Shown one piece after another: positions 1-10,867 of a stretch of DNA of 64,000 nt. The stretch covers positions 1,364,001-1,428,000 of the forward strand of contig JBCAMK010000002.1 in the NCBI GenBank assembly GCA_038503065.1. The letters are read 5' to 3'. A program made the position numbers and the translations under genes. The stretch's first letter is position 1. Every line of letters starts with the position of its first letter. The notes under the pieces are model-generated. The model searched no databases, was not told where the DNA came from, and was given only the letters and a program-made list of their open reading frames with translations. This stretch comes from Paragyromitra xinjiangensis. Its lineage: Eukaryota; Ascomycota; Pezizomycetes; Pezizales; Discinaceae.

Positions 1-510
1 GAAGGGAGATACTGAGTAGCAGCCTTTCCCGAGTGACTCCGGTCTAAATTTAAATAGAACCAACCCTAGAGAATTTTTTCTACGTGAAAGCACTGGAGAG
101 CTGCTTCTCCAAACTGGAGATGCGGGTGATACGGCTCGTGTGAGGCACAGACGACAGATGGCTGGGTGGCTAGAGTTACCATATTTGGTTGGAGCACAAC
201 AACTTCCCATTACCTAGCGCTATAGCACGTATGCGACATGGTAAGCGCGTTTGTCCGCGGAATATCACTACGGCCAATCCCTGGTTTCTTCATAGAAGAG
301 GGTGTCCACCTAGGTTAGGGGAGATACGCATGCCCGCTTATAGCCAATCAGTGCTCTCATGATCAGGATACGGAGGTCTATCAATTATTGAAAAAAGTGT
401 CCAACTCGTATACGTAAAGGTGCAGGTGTGGGTGTGGTGTGAAATTTTTTTTCTATATAACAAGTTTAATTTCCCCCATCCAAGCTGTAAACCAAAGTAA
501 ACTTCACGCA

Positions 511-1049
511 ATGGCCGGTAGAACACCATACAGTCCACAGGATATCCTTTGTCTCATACGTCTATACAGGAAACACGGCAAAAAGCAATGTGATAAAATC
601 CAAAAGCATTACAACATGCGTTCCAGGACCTTAAGGACACAGGACGGTCTGCGAACAAAATTCTACGCAATCCGAAACAGGGTAATACACCATCTATAAT
701 TCCATAGCCTTCAACTAACTCCGAAAGCCATTCCCTACCCTTGAATCTAATGATCAAGAATCTAATGATCAAGATCAAGAGGATAATCACCCCGAAGATC
801 GTGGGGGTGGACCTTCCTCGTATATTGCTCATGATCAAAACAAGGTAACAAACCAATATCCGTAATGCTATCACAAGCTTCAACTGACTATGATAGATAA
901 TCTCTATACTTGAACTAGATGAGCAAGAGCAGAAGCAGTGGGAAGAAAGAGAGTACTCGCGCTTGGTGGCTTCGGTTGCTACAGGGATGGTGGGGGTGGA
1001 ATATTATCAAATTGGAACACGGTGGCCGTCGGAGTCTCTTTTGTATTAG
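511..1049 (+). CDS. Myb/SANT-like small DNA-binding protein (3 exons)
   Basis: Three exons, 511-681, 728-844 and 897-1049, join in phase 0 at both junctions and give a 146-residue protein ending in TAG; the introns are 46 and 52 nt with GT and AG ends. Residues 1-57 look like a short tri-helical Myb/SANT or homeodomain-like unit: it opens MAGRTPYSPQDILCLIRLYR, followed by a KHGKKQCDKIQKHYN helix and a basic stretch with RSRTLRTQDGLRTKF. The middle exon is acidic and rich in N, D and Q; the last exon starts with an E/Q-rich helix. Inferred role: nuclear DNA binding. Small MYB/SANT genes are among the accessory families scored in Starship elements, which fits the nearby DUF3723 and FRE genes. 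The family call rests on pattern only; the open reading across two introns is the strongest sign that the gene is real. Confidence 0.62.
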
Positions 1050-1315
1050 TGAGACAGTGTAATTTGTGTTTTAGTTTAGGATTTGATTACCTCGAGAATG
1101 TATGGCTTGATAACTAATTGCCGAACCAGCGGATAATCGTGTATCTGTTATCAATGGAGGTGAAGAAAGCGCTTTTAACTCTGTGTCGAGCCCTTTCTTT
1201 GTATATTTTGCTGGCACTGGGTTTGCCTTGGAATTGGCGGATGAGACACCCAGTTTTTCGAAATGGCATGGAAACTTGTTCTCAGGCAGCGGATAAGCCT
1301 TATTCTATAGTATCC

Positions 1316-1591
1316 TTATGTCAGCATCGAGGTTACTGATCGGGGTAGATGGTGGTTGCAGACAATCTCTGCCATAGTAGGTGGCCACGACTCATCGTTG
1401 GTTGACTTAAAGGTATAGAAACGGTTGTCTTTCTCAACGACCAAGAAAACTTTAGCTTCACAAAGCTTGCTAAGCTCGAAAGTTTTTTTGAAAAGCCCAA
1501 CCCTCCGTTTTCTGAATCTATTTTTTGCGCACCGTTGGCTGTGCTTACTGTTACCCATCGGTAAGCCTGAGAGTTTATTGTTGTTGGCCAT
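1316..1591 (-). CDS. Small MADS-box (SRF-type) like protein
   Basis: A single-exon 91-residue protein. Residues about 20-70 carry the MADS-box signature: basic KNRFRKRRVGLFKK, then TFELSKLCEAKVFLVV (the amphipathic helix and first strand), then DNRFYTFKS, followed by a short tail with a WPP motif. Fungi have many short SRF-TF-like proteins of this length that end in a WPP-type tail, so it looks complete rather than truncated. MADS proteins bind CArG-like AT-rich DNA as dimers; whether this short form is a regulator is inference. It is divergently placed to the DUF3723 gene, with 234 bp between the two starts, so a shared promoter is possible. The alternative is a recent pseudogene fragment, but the frame is clean from ATG to stop. 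Confidence 0.7.
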   Translation of the reverse strand: MANNNKLSGLPMGNSKHSQRCAKNRFRKRRVGLFKKTFELSKLCEAKVFLVVEKDNRFYTFKSTNDESWPPTMAEIVCNHHLPRSVTSMLT

Positions 1592-1825
1592 GATCTATGG
1601 AGATTTGTTGGCCATCGGTCGGTGGTGGTGTTGTTGGTCTTTATAGAGAAGCAGCTGTCGTTAATTTTATCAAATCTTTATTTAGCTTGAAATTGCCGAA
1701 AAGTTCGTTTCGGCTTAAGTATAAGAAAAGACTGCCTAAGCGCCGTGAATGTAAACAAAATGATACACTGCGCTGGCGCGCGGCTGGCATGAATGGGTGC
1801 TATATAAACCTCTAAGTTTCTCCCG

Positions 1826-4800
1826 ATGGGTCTAAAAACAAGAGAAATCCCAAAAATGGAAAGAGTTCAATCGCAAGCCGAAAATCATATACACTCCGCT
1901 AAGGTATCGTCCTTTAAGGGGTCGGCAGTAGTTCGATTGGATTCTATTCAGCTCACCTGTGATTACTCACGTGATTTGGATAAGAAAAATGTTGAGAGAC
2001 TGAAGAGAATTTTCGGAATGGAAGGCTGCCTTCGCCTAGATGCAAAAAACCATGTGTCAGTCCTTGTCGAGGGGGCCCTCTTTGAGCGCGCTTGGAACGC
2101 CCGAAAGCAGATCGGACCCTATCCCCACCTAGAGTTTAGTGAGCAAAACGTGCTAAGGTGTCTGCATGGGAGGCATCGTATCCTCGCCGCATATGGTTTT
2201 CTACCTCGGGTCGATCAGTGGTGGGTTGTTGATATTTATGTAGAAGGTATTCCACACGTTAAATCTGAATCGGCACCATTGGCATGCTGATATCAGGCTA
2301 GCCAGCCAGTGCTTGCAAAGGAACATTGTTCAAGACTACGAAAATTCGTTGAACATTAGTGATGGGGAAATTTGGCGACATATCCGTTTATGCAATAAGA
2401 GTGGTGATAATATGGGGGAGAGTCAATGGCGGTCACGCCTGTCTAAAGGAAAGGATAAAGATCTATGCCAACTCTTGAAACACCCGGGGTTTTGCCAGGC
2501 GTTTGACCAACTCATCGATATACCTGGTTTATGGGTTGGTCTCAAGTTGGGCACATTGCATAGATTCCTAACCCTAAATTGTGACGAGGTATGCCCGAAC
2601 TTGATTCCCCGATAGCTTTTCAGCTGGTGTTGACCGCAACGAGGAGTTACTCCATTACCTTCGTCATATTCACAGCATGTGGTTGGAGATATTTACAGGG
2701 CATCTAGAATTGATGGGAACAGTAGACTACAGATCTGTCCAGGTCTTACAACTGCGTGCCCCAACTTCAGTAAGAGATTTAGCCGAGATAAATGACAACA
2801 TGCGCAATGGGACATTGTTTCCTTCAGTGCGAAGTGCGCAGGCAAGAGCAGAAATCCTACACAACATCCATGCAATAAAACGAATAATACCTAGCATTTT
2901 TACGTTCTTTGAAGATCTTAAATATCTCGAGCCTCTCGCAAATGCGATGAAGAAGTTGGTCGGGCGCAGCCAAAAGACAAAATCGTCTGTATACAGGGAG
3001 TTTCAGCATGCGTTTGCCGCTACAGACAGCGGATCATTTAAGATAGAGATAGGTGAAGGAATATTCCATACCGCAAATGGAAGTTTACCTGTACAGATGG
3101 AAATGGGATACAGGCAGCTTTGGATGTATGCTATGCGTCATTTTCCGGAATTGGTTTCAGTATCACCACGTAAGGAGAACGGACGATCCAAGCCACCTCT
3201 AAGAGAAGTCGATCATAATATCTGGCTTGGATTTGCAGATCTAGCGTGTAAGCTTGGTTTTAACTCGGCCAATATACAAACGATCAGGTCGGAGAATTCG
3301 AAGAAGGAAATGATTCGGGCGTTCCTGCTTGATGCCAGACCGCGGGAATCTTATAACTACGACGAAAAGTTTCTTGAAAAGAGCGTCGAGAATATATCCC
3401 TTATTCTTGATACTTTCGTAAAAAAACGAAACGCTGCATTAGCACCGAGTTTGGTAATCGAGAAATTTTCCGGAGATCTTCTGCGAAGATGCGGACGTCC
3501 GTTCCAGTTTGACTATGAACGGGACAAGCGTTGCCTTTTCTTCGATAACCTTCATGGTGACCTCGGTAGCTGAGAGGAAATTTGGTCATTTCAAGCGAGA
3601 GAAGCTTTTTACTTCTCTTTTTTTGGGACCGATGGTTTCGGTGTTGGTATCCCTAGTCATAGAATGGTAAGAGACGGATTATTATACTCACAGGTAGATC
3701 ATTTAGTCATGTGACCTTGCTTTACTGGCAATCGTCCGCTTGGCTGGTTGGCTTATCAATAGTGAGTGTTGACATTACAGTGGCTGTGTTTTAACTTTTA
3801 TTTAGGAACCCGAGAATGTCTCAAGCCTAACCCCAGCAGCCAGGGAATTCGATCCAGGAGTCACAGCAACGCAAGCGGGGCAGGCAGAGTACTATACATC
3901 AATGGTAAGTGACTTCTCGATTAACTATGGGATATCCCTGCAGCTGTTGATTGGTTCTTATTAGGATACCGAAATAATCCCTGAACTGCCCAAAACACCT
4001 AGTCTAGTAGAGGTTAACACCACAGAAACGGAATCAACCCAGCAAACTAGGCAATCTATTGATCCACATTCGTTGCTCCCGGTGTCGCCTGGGAGTCTCG
4101 GTGCTACCATGGAAGCGGAACAGACAGAATACCATACGGCGATGGTAAAAGACACTTCTTGTATTCGTGTCACTCTATAGCTGCTGATTAATCCTCATTA
4201 CGTCTAGGATACTGAAATAGTCCCTGAGCTTCCCGAAACACCTGACCTAGAGCTCAACACCATAGAAACGGAATCAGTCCAACATCAACAAAATAGGCAA
4301 TTTATTGATTCACATTCCTCGTACCCGGTACCACCTGGGGAATCGGATCTTAGCACAGCCATGGAAGCGGAACAGACAGAATACCATACGGTGATGGTAA
4401 AAGACACTTCTTGTATTCGTGTCACTTTATAGCTGCTGATTAATTCTCATTACATCTAGGATACTGAAATAGTCCCTGAACTTCCCGAAACACCTGGCCT
4501 AGAGCTCAACACCATAGAAACGGAATCAGTCCAACATCGACGAAACGAGCGATTTATTGATCCACATTCGTCTTACCCTGTGCCACCCAGAGAATTCGCT
4601 CCTGAGGCTACTACTATGCAAGCGGAACCGGCCGAGGGAACCCCAGAACTAGACAGAGCATCCGATCCGGGGGTTGCTACCACGCAACTGGAAGTATCCC
4701 AACATCAAGATATAGTTGACGAGGACTTAAGGAAGGCAGAAGCAGTCGCTTTGGACAGGTCATTAGACTCGATTAAAATAAAAATTACTTCTCCGTTTGG

Positions 4801-5371
4801 TGCAAGGGCGATGAGAATAGCGCCCAACGAACTGAACATGCTGCTAACCAAGGTCATGAAGGGAGGGCTTATACTTGTCGACACAAAAGGTCAAGCTATT
4901 ACCGACAGAGCCAAGTACTTAGAAACTAACCCGAGATATTTTTGTTTCTTGAGCAAGTCAGAATTCAGCAAAGGGAACTCTCAATCGGCAGCTAGGTTTA
5001 AGGCTAAGACTATCCGGCCGACAAAAGGCCCCTCAAAGGAAGCTATGACTGACGTTCCTACCGAGGTTACCCAGTTAGCGGAGTCGGCTAAGGGCCGGAA
5101 AAGGATAAGGATAAATGAGGACGAAGTGGGGGTTCAACAACAGGTGATGCATGGGCCAGAAATCAATGAGGATGAAGTGAGGGTTCAACAACAGGTGATG
5201 CATGGGCCAGAAATCAATGAGGGCGAAGTGAGGGTTCAACAGGTGATGCATGGGCCAGAAATCAATGAGGGCGAAGTGAGGTTTCGACAACAGGTGAAGG
5301 ATGGGCCAGAAATCAACTTTTCAACCACGAACCCATTCGAGAGGAGGCCAGAGCCTGAAGAAGATTTGTAG
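1826..5371 (+). CDS. DUF3723 protein (Starship-associated family), multi-exon, with a repeat-rich C-terminus
   Basis: Supported exons are 1826-2246, 2302-2588 and 2644 to about 3560, then 3806-3904, 3965-4144, 4208-4396 and 4460-5371, roughly 1000 residues. The N-terminal half matches DUF3723: LHGRHRILAAYGFL followed by WWVVDIYVE, SDGEIWRHIR, WVGLKLGTLHRFL, CDE|ELLHYLRHIHS across an intron, LRAPTSVRDL, FTFFEDLKYLEP, and a closing RRCGRPF...DKRCLFF block. The function of DUF3723 is unknown; it is a recurrent cargo family of Starships. The C-terminal half is acidic, with three near-identical exon units and four 17-residue repeats. The junction between about 3560 and 3806 is unresolved: GT donors there do not give the phase 0 needed at 3806, so a small exon may be missing. 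A TATA-like TATATAAA lies only about 25 bp before the ATG at 1826, so the in-frame ATG at 1856 is an alternative start. Confidence 0.85.
3965..4610 (+). repeat. Tandem exon-intron units inside the DUF3723 gene
   Basis: Three consecutive units begin at 3965, 4208 and 4460, a period of about 243-252 bp. Each unit is an exon starting DTEI(I/V)PELP and ending ME(A)EQTEYHT(A/V)M, then a 63-nt intron whose sequence is nearly identical in the second and third junctions. All three exons are multiples of 3 nt and phase 0, so copies can be gained or lost without breaking the frame. The preceding 60-nt intron (3905-3964) has diverged more. Confidence 0.9.
5111..5311 (+). repeat. Coding 51-bp repeat, four copies
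   Basis: Units of 51, 51, 48 and 51 bp encode INEDEV-x-VQQQVMHGPE; the third copy lacks one Gln codon and the fourth is the most divergent. They lie near the C-terminus of the DUF3723 protein and are in frame. Confidence 0.95.
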
Positions 5372-5769
5372 TTCGTAATAGTGTTTTTACTGTAGTGAAA
5401 TATATTAAGTCGAATCGGCTTTGTCGAGACTTGTAGTCTACTATACCTACACAGGACTTTCTAGATGCTAATATTGTCCACAGGTGACAACGCGCCAACT
5501 TATGTTCACTGTAATCCCCCTTTCGTCAACTGCCTTCTATAACTCCCTAAACTCTTTTGGTCCCTACTACTCTAGCCCCCGTACTCTCCTCTAGGGTGTT
5601 AGTATCGATAGCGCTTTGCGTGAACGGTGGATGAGATTAGGTTAGATTGGATCAAATCAGATCGAATTACGTGAACTCTGTTATATACATTATGGAAAAT
5701 AAGTTAACCCGGCCTTCATTCCAACTATTTAGCCTAGCGTTCACGGCCAATAACCAGTTAATCATCTAG
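5372..5769. other. Gene-free spacer
   Basis: Between the convergent DUF3723 gene and the minus-strand coiled-coil gene. I see no coding signal; only simple runs such as the repeated GATTAGGTTAGATTGGATC-like words near 5634. Confidence 0.5.
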
Positions 5770-6383
5770 TCAGATACCAGCCATGGTGATGCCCAGGTAC
5801 TTCTTCAGCTGCCGCCGGCGGACGGCGATAGTACCCATGGTTGGCAAGCCATAGCTGGTGAGGATGGAATTCACAGCCGCAGCTTCCCCATCAGTTAACA
5901 GATAGCCCTCAGTAAAATAATCAGAGCTAGAACTCACAAGTTAGGTGATCGATCTCACCCAGAGTAACAGGGAAGTCCTCGACATCCTCATTCCGATGTG
6001 TCCGCAGAGGAATTAGTTGAGAGTCGGCTGTAATCGCAAGAGAGCTGTTAGTCAAACGGGCCACCGCGTTATAGTCACTAGAGGCTGTCAGTTTCATCAT
6101 TTCTATTAGTAGAAGACAAGATGCGGGAGTGAAGCCCCTATGTAAGAGCCATCAAGACTTACGCTGCCTGGTGTCTTTTCTCCATGCTCTCGAAGCGTCG
6201 CCCCATTTCCTCTCGCATAGCCCTCACTTCAGCCAAGACCAGAGCTCCACCGTCGAAAGCAGGAGAGTTTGGAAACCGGGAAAGTTGAGTCGCCAGCTCT
6301 CCCGAAGACCGAACGATATTGTTCATGCTGATAGCCATAGCCTGGAAGTCAGGCTGTTCTGGATCGCGAGCAGCAGCAGCCAT
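5770..6383 (-). pseudogene. Coiled-coil fungal protein of unknown function, probably degraded
   Basis: On the minus strand three pieces line up with a common but unnamed fungal family. The first (6163-6383) starts MAAAARDPEQPD and ends in a coiled coil with EVRAMREEMGRRFESMEKR. The second (about 5935-6122) has YNAVARLTNSS and IPLRTHRNEDVEDFPVTL. The third (5770-5910) has GEAAAVNSILTSYGLPTMG followed by RRRQLKKYLGI. The order and spacing match the usual architecture (coiled coil, N-x-x-AR-x-x-NS block, P-L-x-x-FP block, small C-terminal helical tail). Neither GT/AG junction I can draw keeps the frame: both are one base out. That suggests frameshift decay, although an unusual intron cannot be excluded. 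Confidence 0.5.
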
Positions 6384-7842
6384 GTGTACCTGTCTCATTC
6401 ATCGTCAGCTGATTCGGCAGAGGTCTTAGCTATAGGGGGGACATGTGTAGGAGCAGCGTCAAGACTCACCGTGAGCTCCCGATCGAGATTCCCTAGATGA
6501 GGATGAGTGGTAGCGGCGACAGATTCTGACAGCGGTGATGGTTTAGGGTTGTCCTTTCGCTCCTACAGGGTTGAGTCATGGTGGTAGAGCTCTCTATATA
6601 CTGGGTCGCCTAGCCGGGTAATTGAGTAGCTGGGTGTTGGTTCCAAGGGTTAGGGGAGTTTCTACCACTTGTGATAGCTCCTCGCCTTGTTTCATGAAGT
6701 TACTAGATTCAATACCCTGGAGGGGATCGTGGGGCAGAGGTATACCGAAGCTTAGCTCAAAAACCCAATACCTCGCCACCTAATGGAGATCGATTTGTCA
6801 GCCAAGCCTCGCTATAGGTACCCTCTGCCTCGCGATCTCCTCCACTTCTCTAGTGGCTGGTGAGTCCACTTAATCAGATAAGACAGGCAATACTTAGCTC
6901 ACCTTAATATTCCAAATCACAACTCTCCGAGGTTTATCTTGATTATTAAGAAAGGCTTGATCCCGTTATCAGCGTCTTCGCCATGCTAGTTGGTTATCGT
7001 ACTGTAAGACCGGTACTTCGCACCACTACTGAATTCTAAGCGAAGCTTTAGATAGCTCTCTAGACTCTGTAACTCGACCGGCTACTATCCGTAGCACAAT
7101 ACCCGAGCGCACGTCCTGACAACTTCTTATGAACCGCACAAAGGCAACGATAGTTTAAGCGAGATAAGGGTCGGGGCTGTTCCGTTGAAAGAACTTTCTC
7201 AATAGGAAGGACACGAGTGTTGAAGCGCGAAGCTATGCTAAACAACTCGATACGATGGAGAATTTATCACGGAACAAAGTATGTTGGTAACAAAATAATA
7301 TTGATAAGGCTCGTTCTTCCTCGATGATAATCGACTCAGAATTGACGTCCAATGCAAGAGTATTTATATCCCGTCCTCTTTACTACTGTGTGTTCTTTGT
7401 AGCTTGGGTCGACGGACTAAACTATCTACTATTACAAATTGAACTAACTCGCTTATCCATTTATCCAACCTCCCATTTGCCGGCTCGATATCTCCAACTT
7501 CCGACGCTTACCCCTCGTTCAGTAATCTTCGGATCGCCGTGGCGATGATACGGTTGCGACGGTTGCGTTCGCCCGATCGAGTAGGTGGTTACACGATATC
7601 GTTTTGTTGCGACAGCTGGTGTTTGGAGCCCCGTAGCGCGGGCAGGAGACCTCTGATGACTAATCCGAATAGCCCACGTGACTCGGCGCCCCAAGTTGCC
7701 CTATGAAGACCTCTCATACATACCCTCCGGGTCACGTTCCGCGGGAAGGGCGCCGTTGACGACCAAAGGGTTACTTTTAGTCTCCGGGACGCGGATATTT
7801 TGCGGGTGTCCCCCCTTCTCGATCTACTCGCTGCTGAAGGCA
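6384..7842. other. Gene-poor spacer
   Basis: Short overlapping reading frames on both strands, none with a domain or a convincing splice model. Nothing assigned. Confidence 0.4.
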
Positions 7843-7997
7843 GGGTAACGGCCGGGTAACCGGGGAAGGCAGGGTAACTGCCTGGGAATAGGCTGGGAAG
7901 GCCAATATCGCAACAGGCAGCCACAGAGGGGTCCAACGAAGACGGGAAGGTGACCAAATGGAAGGTAGGGTAACTCCCTACGTAGGTAGGGTAACAG
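7843..7997. repeat. Cluster of GGGTAAC words
   Basis: Five GGGTAAC heptamers occur in about 155 bp, in the contexts GGCAGGGTAAC, GGCCGGGTAAC, GGCAGGGTAAC, GTAGGGTAAC and GTAGGGTAAC. The flanks are also imperfectly repeated (GGGAAGGC, CCGGG). This is a decayed short-period tandem repeat or a cluster of protein-binding sites. Confidence 0.6.
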
Positions 7998-8340
7998 GGA
8001 GACCACTGCACGCCTATAGCCATAGGTATAACACGTACACTCTAGGATACAGTCCTATTGGTACTTTTCTAATATTAGTGTCCTAACCATGGGTTTGTTA
8101 GCACAAACCTATGACTTTCTACTTTCTGTGGTTTTGGGGATAACATACTCACTGCTGGCCGTGGTTCTATAATTGGCATTGATGTTTTAGTTACGGGTAT
8201 GATAGCGGGCTTCAAAACCCTGTTAGAATGTGCCTATTTTCGAGACTCTATTACTTGCTGTATTAGAGCCGCCGGCCCATTAAGAGCATGGTATTCACTG
8301 TTGGCTAGGTCTATGATAGTCGTGTGTGAGGCCTTGTTAA

Positions 8341-8664
8341 GATAAATAGGTGCGAGCCTACCCTCTTGCCGATACTATCCCCCAATCCATCCTATCCCCC
8401 GAACAACCTCTAGTACCTATCTTGCCAACGCCAAAGCTTCCTTCCAGCGCTCAGTCGAGATAAATAGGCGTGAATCCCCTCCTTCTTGACACCATTTTCC
8501 AATCCATCCTATCTCCCGAACAACCTCTAGTACCTATCTTGCCAACGCCAAAGCTTCCTTCCAGCGCTCAGTCGAGATAAATAGGCGTGAATCCCCTTCT
8601 TCTCGACACCATTTTCCAATCCATCCTATCTCCTGAACCATCTTTAGTACCTATCTCAGCACAC
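8341..8664. repeat. 118-bp tandem repeat, 2.7 copies
   Basis: Units start with GATAAATAGG at 8341, 8459 and 8576, a period of 117-118 bp. The third is cut short around 8664. Copies two and three are almost identical; copy one differs in its first 50 bp. The array stops 12 bp before the ATG of the next gene, so it must form that gene's upstream region. Confidence 0.95.
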
Positions 8665-8676
8665 CAGCAATAAACA

Positions 8677-9236
8677 ATGGAATCGACAAAAATGATGGTA
8701 TGTCGTTTTTGTACCTTCTATTTCATTCGGGAACTAACCGGAGCCCATTATAGTATGTCGTACGAGCTCTTGCAAATATAATAAATCGAAACCTCAACTT
8801 GTCTGATGAGCTCTCGGGAAACACTTCACTTATGGATTTAATATATTACCTGGAGTCCGAAGATGAAGATATGTTTTGTGAAGTTTTGGGCCGAATTTTG
8901 CGTTTCAACCACCTTGAACTTAGCTTTGAGGCACTCTGGGAGTATTTTGTTACTTCCTGGGTGGACTTGATGCCCACGGATACTCTTTCACGGATGGCTG
9001 GTGGTGTTTTTCTGTGCCAGGTGGTTTTAGAGGCTGGCGGATTAGATTCTCAAGAATTAGGACCTATCAACGCATTGTGTCAAGAATTCAACCCAACACC
9101 TCAAACGAGGGATCAACATCGAGCCAACAGATCTATCCATGAACTTTTCCAGGAAGAATGCACGAAGCTCAAAAATAAGCATGTTTGGCGAGGCGGATCT
9201 ACATCAAGATATCTGAGGAGCTCGTTTAGGTACTAG
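8677..9236 (+). CDS. Orphan small protein, two exons
   Basis: Exon 1 (8677-8697) encodes seven residues. A 56-nt intron (GTATGT...TATAG, 8698-8753) follows, then exon 2 (8754-9236) runs in phase 0 to TAG, giving 167 residues. The protein is acidic and helical in its first 100 residues (DLIYYLESEDEDMFCEVLGR, then WEYFVTSWVDLMPTDTLSRM) and basic at its C-terminus. No signal peptide or membrane segment is visible and I do not recognise the family. The reading stays open upstream of any internal start right to a canonical splice acceptor, which supports the model. The 118-bp repeat array ends just before the start codon and probably contains the promoter. Confidence 0.58.
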
Positions 9237-10233
9237 ATAAACTGTTCTCGTGTATATTTTCGGCAAGCTAACCATGTTACTAGAGGCAAGCGATACTGAT
9301 GAAGGAATTCTCTCTTTAAAGTTGGATGCTCCTTGAAAGGAACTAGTGCGATTTCATACCATAATTATTACGTTTGATGAAATTGGTTACATTTTATGTT
9401 CATTTGTTAAGGATTTGGCATTTGTTTATGTTTTTGGATTTTGTTTTATTGTTTATTCCTTATGTTATGGAGTGTTTATTTATGTGCCGTCATAGCCTAA
9501 GGGCTGGATGCGTGCACGTGTATGAACTATAGCCATCAATCAATCAATTCATACCATAATTTGTCCTTGGAGACTACTTTGGAGAAAAAAATTATCCCGT
9601 TATCCTGTATTTTATTCAAGTATTTGTATATTTGGATTCTGCGCCACGAATCGCTTGAAGGGGGTGCAGATACCTAGTGTGTACATGTAGTTAGGTGCTT
9701 GGAGGGTTTAATCTACTGGAGTTTAGGGTTAGGGCTGGTCGGCCATATTTCATACCTCAGCTGTTTCGTAGAAAGTCCAAAGGATACATGTACTCACTAG
9801 TATTATAAAGGGATGAATAAAATAACATACATGTATCACTGATAAGTCACACATAAAACTAAGAGGGCAATAGGTAAAAGGTGAATTCTGTTGAAGCCGC
9901 CAACCTTGAGACATGCCCTAGAGGTACGAAACCAGCCCTCTTCATACCCGATTCGGTTTAGCAAGGTTGGCAGTATCAAAAAGGGATTCACCGCTACCTC
10001 CATCAGTGCCCGGCTAATGTGTGGGGACCGATTTTGGCTTCATGTGTCAAATATGGCCCCAGAGCCGAATATGGCCCCAGAACAGCGGCCGGCCGATTCG
10101 AGCCCCAGAGCCAGTTGTTTTAATCACCTCAAACCCCCCTCAAAAAAAAAACAACCACCCCCAAAAAATAGGAAATAGGATAACGGGGATAACGAGGATC
10201 AAGTTAGTGACTCTATAAGTGAAGACTTGAATA
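9237..10233. other. Gene-free spacer
   Basis: AT-rich. It contains three copies of the palindrome TACATGTA (9682, 9785, 9828) and a short TTTAGGGTTAGGG word near 9723. No coding signal I trust. Confidence 0.45.
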
Positions 10234-10867
10234 ATGTATCTTCTATTCCATATTACTATTATTCTGCAGCTGGTCTCTGCAAGTTTTGCTGCTTGGCTGG
10301 AGTCGAACGCTCGGTACGTAGTCACCAAGCCCAAAACTCACATTCGATACCAGTACTGACTTGAGTCATAGCCCTCAGACTTCCCATACCTGGAATAACT
10401 CGACAAATCAAACTGGACTGACAAGCACCTACTTGTGCCCAAGGCCAACCAACTCTGGATGTATTGTCACTGGTACTGGGTGCCTCCAGGCTGGCACAGG
10501 AGGCATCGCTGAAACGAGGGCTTTGTTTAGCACTCGATGGAGTAACTCTACGTATCAAGACAGGCCTACGAGCACCTATTCATGCCTGGGTCTAACTGGT
10601 ACTGGATGGATTGGCACTGGCATCGGATGCATATGGACAGGTGCTAAAGGCACCGCCGAAACGGGGGCTTCCTTGAGCCCGTCATATTATCCCGGAGGTA
10701 GGAACGACTCCAATACGACCCTTCAATCCACAATTACTCCTACGGGGCCACCACTTATATTGGACACTCCAAGTGCTGGAGGCTCTGCTGCGATAGCGAT
10801 TGGCAAAAGTCTGGCGTTAACCCGAGGGCATTTTGCTTTGATGCTGCTTGTTATGGTTTTAGTGTAA
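10234..10867 (+). CDS. Probable secreted, GPI-anchored repeat protein
   Basis: Exon 1 (10234-10313) encodes a clear signal peptide: MYLLFHITIILQLVSASFAA. A 40-nt intron (10314-10353) leads into exon 2 (10354-10867) in frame, giving about 197 residues. The mature part is rich in T, S, G and N, with several N-x-S/T sites. It holds two imperfect copies of a block of about 60 residues (NQTGLTSTYLCPRPTNSGCI and YQDRPTSTYSCLGLTGTGWI) that share Cys and Trp positions. The C-terminus has a small-residue site (SAGGSA) and then a hydrophobic tail ending LMLLVMVLV, the pattern of a GPI anchor signal. Likely at the cell wall or plasma membrane. The very short intron is the weak point of the model; the signal peptide and the anchor tail at opposite ends of one frame argue for it. 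Confidence 0.58.

Noticed and set aside
7975..8000. Resemblance of TAGGGTAACAGGGA to the I-SceI homing-endonuclease site
   Set aside because: Only part of the site matches, it sits in a GGGTAAC repeat cluster, and no homing endonuclease gene is visible.
7589..8023. 144-codon minus-strand Pro/Leu/Ser-rich frame
   Set aside because: It is produced by the GGGTAAC repeat cluster and has no start context, splice sites or domain.
9720..9740. TTTAGGGTTAGGG as an interstitial telomere repeat
   Set aside because: Only two units; similar single TTAGGG words at 37660, 52715 and 61745 fit chance.
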